Positions 22,901 through 33,200 of a stretch of DNA of 64,000 bases are shown here, in pieces. The notes beneath the pieces are model-generated. The model was not told the origin of the DNA. It made no database searches and saw nothing but the letters and a program-made list of their open reading frames with translations. The stretch is from Congeria kusceri (lineage: Eukaryota > Mollusca > Bivalvia > Myida > Dreissenidae). Position numbers and translations under genes: made by a program. Every line of letters begins with the position of its first letter. Within the stretch, counting starts at the first letter, position 1. The DNA is taken from assembly GCA_027627225.1 (NCBI GenBank), contig CM051033.1, forward strand, positions 15,390,058-15,454,057. Direction: 5' to 3'.

Positions 22901-25900
22901 GGAAAAAAAGTGACGAGGGGGTGGAACGCCAATGTATTAAAATTCGGTGGGTGGGAGGTGATAGTGGGGATAAAACGAAATATCAATGACTTGAAAAAAA
23001 AAAGTTGTGCTAGTGGTACCCCATTTTTGGACTGGCGTTCTGCCCCCACCCCATCACCTTTTTTCCTTGAACAGCCCTAAGGTTGCTTGTCCAAGGATGT
23101 GAAGTAAATTGATAGGATAATGCAACCATGAGATATTATATACCACTGAATAGAAACCCATAATTGGTCAACTCAATCCTTGAAAGACGAGTTGCAACTG
23201 GTCAATTAGTCTCAGCTAATAGCACCTACACAGTGTTCAGTGTCATCCAGTGCTCGAGCTGCTCGGTGATGTTGTTCTTCCTCCAGACGTCCATGTCCGT
23301 CACGTACACCCCGCTGTTGAAGGAACACTCCATCGGGCTCATGTCCAGGAACTGAACGTGCTTGTTCTTGAAATCTATGTACTCTGCATACACATTCTGA
23401 AATCAAGTTACTTAAAATGGGTATTTATACTGAATTTGCATACCCAGTAACTCACTCTTGTTAGCTGGGCCCTGCTAGCTCAGTTGGTAGAGCGCTGGAC
23501 TGTCAATCCGGGGATCATGAGTTCGAACCCCAGCCCGGCCACGTAACTTGTTTGGGGATTGGTCATGAAATTATTTCTGCGGCCATTCTCCCCATACCTC
23601 TGATTCAAGTAGGGCAGTTGTCAGTTACTGGCATAGGTATGTGCACTTAGTACTGATGAACCGCTTAGATCGGATAAGCTTGCCCAGGAAAAGTGTGAGT
23701 TGGTTAACTGACCGCAGTGATATGACTGAAATACTGTTAAAAACGGTGAAAATTCCAAACAAACAAACAAGCAAAACACTTATGTTGGCAAAATCTTTCA
23801 GTGGCTACCAATCTAAATGTCTGGTTAAAAAACATTGATTTTGACAATGACTTCTTTCTTTATATTCACCCACAAATTGATAAGTAATAGACGTTTAAGT
23901 AATAAGTTAAACAATTTAAGTAGCAACAGAATGTTATTCAAATATTTGAGAGGTCCAAATACTAAATCTGTTTAGTGATATCCAGATGCTATTTTGACAT
24001 CTGAATATTCTTTTCAAAAATAAATAGAATGACCAAAACTGCAAATACTTTTAATTAATCTACACCAGTAATTAAATCACAATCCAATCACACCAAATAT
24101 TTTCCATATTCGAAACCTAACCACCCAGTTTATTCAAAAAGTAAATTTATTTGATCAGCTATGAAAACCCATCAAACATTACAGAAATCTGTCTACCAGA
24201 TTTTTCCCAACAAAATATCTGTATTTCCCAACAAAAACAAACAAATACCACAGAAATTGCTCTACAACTACCAGCTCCGCACTTCCACAATTTCAATTCT
24301 CGCTAACTGGGTAGCTTTGTATACCTTCATCATGGTGATCCTCTTGGCAGAGCCCGTACAGTCCTCAGAGAAAGCAGCCCATGTGTTGGGCTTCAGTTCC
24401 ACAGTGTACAGGTCATACAGGTCACCTGTCCATGGGCAAACAGAAACATCTGTGTTCCAAACTGACAATCCTGTTATGGCACACTTTTGGTCATTATTCA
24501 GTCTCTGATCCAATTTCTGCACTCTTTAGAACAGTCAACTTCAGAAGTACATTACATTAATTTCATGTCACATTCAAAAAACTTCGATGAACTTTATTTC
24601 GCATACATGTGGTCTTCTAAAATGTCATGAGTATCCTACAATCTGGACCTTTATATACTTCCTGCTGATTTTTTAATTTTATAATAAAATTGTGTGTTAT
24701 ACACACAGACATACAACAATGATAATAAAAAAGTAAAGAAGTGTACACGTGCATCAAATATCATAAATAAATAAATAATGAACCTTGAACAATGGCATCG
24801 TCATCAATGAAGATGATTCGTCCATGGAGATCTGGGAATAGTCTTGGAAGGTAGTATCGGGCATAGTTCAGCTAAAACACAAACAATGTACGAATAATGG
24901 CGTAGTATTTGAAAAAGCCAATATCATTAATAAGTAATGTTGCTGAATATTCATGTGTTCCAACTGCAACTAAAATCTGAATCAAGTATACAAGTAAATT
25001 AAATACATACTTTATTCTTCATATTCTACTATTTAAGCTGACATTTTATTTAATAAATTAATAATAAAAGTAAGTCAACTACAAAATTGAATAGTTATAT
25101 GTTAGTTTAATGTTACGTTTCTTTTTGAGTTCGCAAAAAAAGGGTAGTGTTTACATGTATGTGTACATGAATGACCTGATATGGCGCACGTTATAACGCG
25201 ATCAGTCTTTATCACAATCCATGGACCCTGCAAATCGCGAGATTATGGAGTTGGCATGTAGTTTTATTATTTTTTATGAAAAATGGTATTGGTACCTTTG
25301 TCTTCTATGTTTGCAGAACTCACCAAGTTGTTCTATATTCAAAAGTTCCCTTTATAAACACAAACATTGTATGTTTTGTATTGTTGTTGTTGTTTTTACT
25401 GGAAACAGGTACTAGTGACTCAGCGCTTTTGGTAAAAACATTTATATGCATAAAATCCATGCAGAAAAAGTTACTTAAAACATCTAAAAGAGCTTTGCAT
25501 AAATTTTTCAACTTAAAAGTTTCACACATACAGGTTTGCCCAGCTCGGGACGACTTCCTCGAACCTTTATCTTCCCCGCAACCCATTCCTTGGGGAAGGC
25601 TTTCACCTCGTACATGATGTCGTGGAGGCGAGAACCTTCAATCCACGTCCTGAAATTTATAATGAAGATATAATTTTTTATTTAGTGTTGTTAATCAGCT
25701 CACAATATATCCCGAGTGGTTTAATATACGCACATCACAACAACATTTAGTTTAGCTGCTGATAAACAATTATAATGCTAAAATTACTTCGATTTTAACT
25801 TGACATGAATACGTATTCTTCAATAACAATGCCAAATATATTTGAAAGTTTTGGAAATATTTTTTCGGGCTGTTTACTGGAGATTAAACAATGGTCAATT

Positions 25901-28890
25901 TTGTTTTTTGTCTTTTGACAACTCTACCCGTGTCATGTTTGAATGTTTAGTATTATATCAATATCATTAAAATCAATATCCAGTTGACTTCACTGTCTGT
26001 TGACTTGATCTGATGACTTCATGTTTTTGTTTTTTTCAGATGACCTTTTCTGGATACAATCAAATGGCTACCTTGAACATTTCATGGTAAAATTTTATTG
26101 GTTAGATTCGTTTTTAATCCACTTGTTGCTTTTTGTCTTTGTCATTCTGAACTCATGATATTCATATAATGTATACACACATACAATTCTGGAGTAGCTG
26201 AAATACAGAGGTTAAAAATGGAACTGCCAGCATATATAATATGTGAGGCTGTAGTATAAGAATGGAACTGCCAGCATATATAATATGTGTGAGGCTGTTT
26301 TTGTTGTTGTTCCGATGTCATCTTTTCTTATTATCTGTGTCTCAAACTGGCTGAGGCCAAATGAAGTAACTGTAAAATCATTTAATTTTGCAGTAGTTTT
26401 TATTCCATTCATGAGAAACCCTTAATTGGCATGGTCTTAAATTTGGCGAATGACGTAGTGAGCTCTGTCTTTCACAGCTTCCATTTTGAGGATAATAATG
26501 AACTGCCACCCTACTTGATATGTGCCAGGCTGTTCTGGTCAACCACAAGATGGAACATGACGGGGTGTTGTGTGTTCAAATCGATGCTGTTGATCAACGC
26601 CACCATGCCGCCCAGGGTGTTCTCGTCTGATGTGATGCACACGTGAATTACATCCCCTTGCTCCAGGGCAGACTTGTTGAATCGGGCCAACTGGAAGGTC
26701 TGGGCTCGGAACAAAGTTTGAGCTGTAAAAAAATTAAAATCCTGAGACATGATTTATATATTAATGCCGTTTCTTGAGAAATGATTTTGCTTTTGCTTTT
26801 TACAAAATGAGCATGACTAGGCAAGTGAGGTTTGTGACAAAAGCACAAATAAACTCCTCAAATTCTACAGGTGCAATATAATAAGAAGCATTAAATATAA
26901 ATAAACAGCTTGAACATTTAAATGCAAAATTAAAGAGTAAATTTGTTTTAATAACATATTTTTTTTAACTTCCATTTATAAGTTGAAATTTTTTTATGAA
27001 CACGCTTGGAAGACCATTACTATTGATGCCAAATCCTTAGCCCCGTACTATAGCATTTAGTATGGGCGGTTTTAATTATATCCACAAGGACCGTAACTAA
27101 CATAAAAATAAACAAGTCAGATCAAACTTAAAAACTATCACTATTAATGTCAAATACTTTAGTCACACTGCATGGGCAGTGCATATTTATAGTTTTCAGA
27201 ATCAGTGAATCACGTAATTCTATGTTCGCATAACCAATGGATAAAAGAGCCAATGGCTACTAGAAATTATTTGAAAATGAGATTTGAATTTTAACATTGT
27301 AGACTAAGTGAACAATATATCAAAATCACATATAGAATTTGGCCTCTGATTTTTATTTCTTATAGAAGTAATTTCCACGAAAATTAGTTTTTTAGTTTAA
27401 AACCTAGATTTTTAGCTTGTTTATGTCAAAACCCTGTAGCTTATTGAGATGTTTTCAAGTTTTCCTCCTAAGAAGAACCAGTACGTGGTGTCTATTGAGA
27501 AAGATCATATACAACCTCCAGACTGCAAGGTGGACACCACATCCATTACATGACCCTGACTACACCAGCAATTTCAATAAAAGCAGAATCCTGCTTTTTT
27601 ATGTAAGCAAATTTCAATTTAATTATTTTTGACTCAAGCAAATAATATTCCTTGCATCATTTCCATGCACTTGTTTTCTGTTTGCGAGCTTTAAAAGCAC
27701 TAGACAATAATATTTTGTATAACACTCATGTTTTTTTTTCCAAGTTCTTAACCTTTATTAACACAATTGAACATTTGCACAGCATAAACAAATATGCTGC
27801 AAAAACAGACTTCCACTGACTTCATTATTTGACCACTGAAATTTTCATTTTGACCCTTCGAAATTTCAAGCCAGGGGTCATTTGACTTCTGATTTTCAAA
27901 ATCCCTGTACATGATAATTATTAATATGTATACCTGACTCTGTGTCTGTTTTGGGGCTGCCCAAGGCCCTCTGCTTGATGAAGGAAGGCAGGGGCATCAC
28001 GTCTGGGAACCAGAGGCACAACATCACTGCTAGCCATACCACCCCCAGCAGTAGCAGCACTGTCAAATGTAAACAACAATCATCTATACAACTGTATTTA
28101 ACAGGTGTACAGTTATGTGTAAGATGACGTGTGATAGGCATAATATGACCAAGTATGAACAACAATTACATATACATTTGTATATAACACATGTACAGTT
28201 ATGTGTGCCAGTACTGTGAGATGATTCCAGCAGCAGTGGAACTGTCAAGGGTTAACAACTTTTCTTTTTTTTCTTTGCAACTATAATCTGTAATTTGTGT
28301 TATCAGACAACGTGTAAAGATAGAAAAGTAGTATTTATTATTTTAAAATGATACCTCGTAGATTTTTCTATAGACAAAGAACAAAATTATCGTTGTTAAA
28401 CTACCCAATAAACAACGCGAAAAAAAGCGTCAAAATGATTTTTTATCAATGAATGACGTCACTGGTAACAGCGGAGATGCGCAAACAAATGTTCACACAA
28501 GAAGTTGGGCAGAACATTTTAAAATGTATTTCACAATATCATTGCAAAAATGTTTGTCAGATCATGTTAGAATCGAAGTAATGTTCGTATTACCGTTGTT
28601 GATCGACCAATAAGCAACTCTTTGTCGTTCTGATGCGTCGATTTAAACCACTCATGCTAACGCCCTTGTGGTTTAATTCCTAACGCCCTCGTGGTTTGAT
28701 TCCTATGCATCAGAACTCCAGATCGTTGTTTATTGGCCAATAAACAACGAAAACTCGAAAATTATTACTTAAACTATGTCCGAATTAAACTTTAAAAAGA
28801 TGTCCGAATACCATGTAAGTAATGAAAACAACCACACATTTACCTAACGTAAACATGTGTATTACCTTTTCTAGAAAATGTGAATACCAT
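16957..28890 (-). CDS. GLT8D1: Glycosyltransferase 8 domain-containing protein 1-like, nine coding exons
   Basis: Type II membrane glycosyltransferase of family GT8, expected in the Golgi; the acceptor of GLT8D1 is poorly defined. Coding exons (minus): 28890-28866, 28059-27934, 26722-26515, 25649-25532, 24871-24784, 24425-24325, 23396-23230, 20816-20704, 17126-16957. All are GT-AG with matching phases and join to 371 aa, the usual GLT8D1 length. Features: short basic N-tail MVFTFSRK, one hydrophobic signal anchor (about 9-28), GT8 start HVCITSDENTLGGM, LNYARYYLPRLFP, the metal-binding DXD as IDDD (182-184), FSEDC, FNSGVYVTD, and the C-terminal HWNGRIKPW block (335-343). The tiny 25-nt first exon was chosen because its phase and sequence fit (RK just before the anchor). 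Two donors (GTTCAT at exon 5; GTATGT with weak context at exon 4) are less standard. It runs head to head with FECH. Confidence 0.92.
17325..17585. mobile_element. Foldback MITE in GLT8D1 intron 8
   Basis: Inverted ends GTATTCACAAAGCTCCTAAG (17330) and CCTAAGGAGCTTTGTGAATAC (near 17555-17576) enclose about 250 bp. Related, more diverged copies are at 42410-42640 and 61245-61480. It is non-coding. Confidence 0.75.
17586..18579. other. Intronic AT-rich sequence
   Basis: Part of GLT8D1 intron 8. No gene or clear repeat; simple AATT-rich runs around 17950-18060 only. Confidence 0.4.
18580..18942. mobile_element. Short hAT-type MITE (CAGGGGC ends)
   Basis: Left end CAGGGGCTTAGCTT and right end AAGCTACGCCCCTG form imperfect terminal inverted repeats, continued by GGCAC..ATAGGCAC/TGTGCCTATA. 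The 5-bp repeat ATGAA directly flanks both sides (18575-18579, 18943-18947). It is non-autonomous, 363 bp. Confidence 0.65.
19233..20670. mobile_element. Non-autonomous hAT-type element, 1.44 kb
   Basis: Ends CAGGGCCCTCAAT (19233) and ATTGAGGGCCCTG (to 20670) are perfect 13-bp inverted repeats, and CTCTC (19228-19232, 20671-20675) flanks both. The interior has no transposase-like ORF. It lies in GLT8D1 intron 8, with its right end only about 33 bp from the splice donor of exon 8. Confidence 0.65.
20911..22327 (+). repeat. 1.4-kb dispersed repeat with internal modules, copy 1
   Basis: Begins with the palindrome GGGCCATGATGGCCC and CTCACCTGAG, and ends with TACCTCAGGTGAGC, so the ends form an inverted CTCACCTGAG. 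Inside, a module of roughly 150-170 bp (GGGCAATAACTCTGGTGTTT ... ACAAACTGTGCAAGATTGGTGAAGATTGG) repeats about five times. Copy 2 lies in opposite orientation at 44242-45516. ORFs of 60-110 aa within it follow the repeat and are not genes. Confidence 0.8.
22887..23083. mobile_element. Foldback MITE, about 195 bp
   Basis: Left arm TAAGGGCTGTTCCAGGAAAA and right arm TTTTCCTTGAACAGCCCTAA are inverted over about 50 bp including G-rich GAGGGGGTGG and its complement. It lies in GLT8D1 intron 7. ORFs on both strands over it are mirror artefacts. Confidence 0.8.
23467..23772 (+). mobile_element. tRNA-derived SINE, full length, plus strand
   Basis: Head GGGCCCTGCTAGCTCAGTTG carries the A-box and GAGTTCGAACCCCAGCCC the B-box of an RNA polymerase III promoter. 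Then follow a central domain (CAAGTAGGGCAGTTGTCAG, TGCACTTAGTACTG, AAGCTTGCCCAGGAAAAGTG, GTTAACTGACCGC) and a tail of AAACAAACAAACAAGC. It lies 70 bp from GLT8D1 exon 7. No clean target duplication was found. Confidence 0.88.
26217..26299 (+). repeat. Tandem pair resembling the 3' edge of GLT8D1 exon 3
   Basis: AATGGAACTGCCAGCATATA... occurs twice (from 26217 and 26263), each ending ATATGTG(TG)AGGCTGTT. The pattern resembles the exon boundary region at 26500-26535 (AATGAACTGCCACCCTACTT ... GATATGTGCCAGGCTGTT), about 240 bp away. Confidence 0.5.
28376..28760. repeat. Foldback repeat family (AATAAACAACG type), copy in GLT8D1 intron 1
   Basis: Contains ACTACCCAATAAACAACGCG, CTAACGCCCTTGTGGTTTAATTC (twice) and TTATTGGCCAATAAACAACG, with inverted segments around ATGCATCAGAACTC/TCTGATGCGTCGA. 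Related copies lie at about 38565-38850 (inverted) and 43440-43790, plus a fragment near 34015-34080. Confidence 0.7.
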
Positions 28891-30258
28891 GATTATTTTC
28901 TATAATATAATTTAATCTCTGAACAGATGTGTCGCTTTTCATGTGATAATTTGGCTAAATATTTATTTTGACACGTAATAACAAATGGGATCTGCCATCT
29001 TGGTCTTGCCCGGATATAACGCTGGAATCCCGAAATAATTCTATTTTAGAAAGGGGTTTCCTTGTGTTTTGGACACGATTTACAAATGGCAACTGTTCGG
29101 CAACTGTTCGGAGATGGTAAAATCTGTTTTTCTTTATCAAACACGTTTTCAATGCTATAAAACTCGAATATATTTAATTATGATTATTTTTAAATGGCTG
29201 TGTGTAACTGACACAATTATGTTATATAATGTTTCAAATAATGTCACGTCATTTAAAAATGACTGAGGCACTAGTGAAAATTCATGTATTTTTGTTACAC
29301 AGTTGTATTGGCATTATTTTTTGTACTTCTGTTTTTGTCATAGATATGTGTTACTGTAACCTATAAGGTCACAATGAAGTTTATAAATTAGAATTTCAGG
29401 TTTGCATTCCAAAGATTGCATAGAACTTGGTCAGTGTTTCCCAGACCCCTCATTTTAAGCGACGAAACCCAAAAAATTTATGGGAAAAGAGTCTTTAAGT
29501 TTTACTCAGAGTGTACTAAATAATTTCCAAATCAAATGAGTGCACAGGGGGTTTGGTGAATGCCCGTTTATGCAATGTAGCGGGAAAACTGTCTTGTATA
29601 ATTGCTCATTCAGAAAACAATAAATATTGTAACTGCTGCAGCTGAACAAAAGTTTATTTATTGCTTGTGTGTATCAAGCACAGTGCACGACACTATTGTA
29701 ATGTTTAACTCTGTGTCTCTTGGCTTTTTGGACAGCCAACTCGTGCTTCAGTAACAAACGTGCTATCTCTAATGACTATATCCATTATTTGAAGTATTAT
29801 GAGATGCAGGACCGGATCCAGACATGACTGTGCTGTGGGGGGGGGGGGTCACAAGTCACATGAAAAAAGAGATAATGTGGAGAATGACATCATCATGTTA
29901 AACGCATGCAAATAATCTCAGTTATTATTACGAAGCACATGGCGTCATGCTCTTATGTTTGTTGCGGTCGTTGTGCGGACCTTGTGGTCGTGAAAAACCA
30001 CATGGACACCATGCTGACACGACGCGTATTTGGCAAAAATCTTGCTGTAAGCTCGTTGTACGGTCGCCGCAAACCGGTTGTTGCAGAGGCTTTAAACTGA
30101 TATTCCTTAAATCAATGCAACAAACGATACTCATATTGAAGTGTTCTCTGTCTGCGTTCATGTGCAAAGGGGTTAGTCAGTGTTTATGGGCAAATCAAGC
30201 TTCACTCACAAATTCAAGACTTGTTGAACGGTCAGTGAATAAGACGGTGAGGCAGACT
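28891..30258. promoter_or_regulatory. Shared 5' region of GLT8D1 (minus) and FECH (plus)
   Basis: 1.37 kb separates the two divergent start codons, so the region must contain both 5' untranslated regions and core promoters. CpG content rises around 29940-30080 relative to the surrounding AT-rich DNA, near the likely FECH start. No TATA box or iron-responsive element was identified with confidence. A run of ten G lies at about 29838-29848. Confidence 0.4.
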
Positions 30259-33200
30259 ATGGCAATGTTTTCAGTGTTGCTGAGACGCTGTGTTGGTAAC
30301 AGGCTGTTGAATGGAGCTATACAATTGGGCAGCTACAGTGTCAGCAAGAGATTGAGCAGTACAGACTACAGGTAACTTGTTAACATCGCCCAGAAGAAAC
30401 TACCAGCGTATAAATAACCCACATGATTAATACTGTATAATGATTTTCATGATTACATCATTATTAATAATTATCAGTCGAATTAAAAGCCGGAAACTTC
30501 GGGCTCTATCCCTTATTAAAATTAATTTACCATGACAAGTGTATATAACGATGAAAGCTAGGCTTTGAATTAAGTAGGGGAACAAATAAATATGCAGCCA
30601 CATTTCAAGATTTCTGAAGTTCTGGACCTGCTTGATACCTAATCTTGGTTAGATGTGTTTTAATGGTTTATTATTTCGTAAACACCTCGTGGATGATTTT
30701 GAGATGTAACTCGTGGCACAAGCAATGTTTTCCAATTACTTGTGTACCCAATCATGATAGTTTCAAAATTTTATTGAAGACCATAAAAAATATGTTTGTT
30801 TGGATTTTTCGCCTTTTTTAACAGTATTTCAGTCATATCACGGCGGTCAGTTAACTTACACTTTTCCTGGGCAAGCTTAGCCAATCTAAGCCGTTTACCA
30901 GTACTAAGTGCACATACTTGTGCCAGTAACTGACAACTGCCCTACTTGAATCAGAGGTAGGGGGAGAATGGCCGTAGAAATAATTTCATGACCAATCCCC
31001 ACACAAGTTATGTGGCCGGGCTGGGGTTCGCACTCACGATCCCCGGATTGACACTCCAGCGCTCTACCAACTGAGCTAGCCGGGCCCGGCTACCATAAAA
31101 AATAATTTGAAAACAATGTGTCTTGTGATCACATTAATTGTTAGGTAATGCTTAAAAATACCTATTTGTCTCAACAACTGAGGCTAGTTCATTATGCTAA
31201 ATAAAAACATAAATATTTGCATAGAAATTATACACACTTTGGATAATGGTATATAAACTCCATGTGGATGATTTTGAGATGTAACTTTTAAACATTACAT
31301 AAAATTGTACACACTTTGGATAAAAATGTACTGTGTTTCACAAATTTTACAATCATTTTTCTGGATTTGAACATTTAGCAGATGGTTATGTGAGCCATTT
31401 CCTCTGCAGGAAGCCCAAGACGGGGATCCTGATGTTGAACATGGGCGGACCAGAGACCCTGGACGAGGTCCACAGTTTCCTGTACAACCTGTTCATGGAC
31501 AAGGACCTTATACAGCTGCCTGTACAGGAGTAAGGCCCCCAAAAAATTATTTCTGTGTTTCAGGCAATCTGACCCTACCTAGCGAAAAATCCCCGACCTT
31601 AAAGTTTTTACTTATGATTGTTTTCTGTGAAATCCATATTCGTCAGATTTGAGATAATTTTCATTGTTTTTAACCAAATATGACTAAAAATAAGTTTTTA
31701 AAAAATGCAATTCCGACCCTACCTAACTTTTTTAAAACTGATGCCCGAAACACATAATTAATTTTTTTAAGGCCTAAGTAACCTCGGTTGAAAACTTCAA
31801 GCTGTAGACTGGGGTTAAGAGATGTTTTCAGATGCAAAATTCAGTTTGCTTAATTGCAAAATGTATGTTAGGTCCAATAAAGGCAAGAGTGTTGTTTTTA
31901 GGGATGGCATCGAATACCACAATTGGTATTCATATGTTCGCTTTTTCATTTATTCGAATACAGTCAAAACTCGTTATTTCGAAGTCGTCGGGACCGGAGA
32001 AAATACTTCGAAATAATGATTATTCGAATTAAGCATTTCTAGATTTAAAAAAAAAAAGTTGTAAAAATCGCATAGTTATATTGTAGAGATGCGGTTACAC
32101 TACACACTTTGATTGAACTTATAAAAAAAACGAACAAGTACGATAACTTGATGTACGGGAGTGTATTTTATAATTATATTTTATTACATTTCATTAAAAA
32201 ATATATTCATTTGTACATATAAAATAATATTTTAAAGAACACACGTGATACAAGAGTAACAGAATAATGCATAGCATTCATTGTAAAATGAATAAAGCAT
32301 GATAGCACATAATGTCACAGCACAACAAAATAGACATGATATAAAAGTTCAAAAAAGCACGGTAGCACTAGATATAGCACTGATTGTCCCAGAAATAAAT
32401 ATAATAAACATTTAATGGCCGGTTTTAACGAATGACACAATGTCTGACTACGCAGTAATACTGCTTCTGACATCGTGAATATTAGCGCAAGTAAATGCGA
32501 TCTGACAAATGCAAGTCTATCTTAAATACAGAAACCTAATAATTGCGTTTTGACATCCATGTTTGCATTTCAGTCTTGTTAAAGCAATAGCTTGCCACGC
32601 TTTAATTATACAAACACAACAGCTTGGTTTAATCGATTATTAACTCCGGAAAAGTGTGAAAATCAAGCAGAGAACAAATGCTGTCACAGCTGATACGGTT
32701 AAGTTAAAGGTGTGAAAATTATCTCCATCTCTATTATTAACACTCCGAATTAACAATTGATAAATGCACTGAAAAACAGGTGTTGGGACAGGATTAATGG
32801 GTTCGAAATAGCGATAATTCGAAATAACAGAGTCGAATAAAACATCAAAATTCTAATTAAAATAAGAAGGAACAAATCGGGACCGAAAAAAAAACTTCGA
32901 AATAACGAGGAATTCGGATTAACGGTGTTCGAAATAACGGTGATCTACTGTAGTTGAATATTCACATAGATTCATAGAAACTGCCGGTACATCAAGCTTT
33001 GTGACCTAGTCGATTCCATGTAAATATTGTGCATAGAGTTTTAGTACATTTTATCATCGTATCTTCAGTAACAAATTAGAAATTTTACATATAAGGTATT
33101 TGTATGTAGGTTAAATTTTTTCGATAAGCTAGTTTCTCAGCAACGGCTTAAGGGATTTCATTCAAAACACTTGTTCCCTATATTTAAATCAACCCATAGG

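Noticed and set aside
22699..23080. ORFs of 116 and 105 aa on opposite strands
   Set aside because: Mirror translations of a foldback MITE.
23467..23540. tRNA gene (A-box and B-box present); same at 16085-16159 and 31020-31091
   Set aside because: Each is the head of a SINE with the same body, tail and in two cases target duplications. The cloverleaf is imperfect and no independent tRNA is supported.
30200..30260. Iron-responsive element in the FECH 5' region (CAGTGA near 30233)
   Set aside because: The flanking bases do not form the required stem, and no bulged C is placed correctly.
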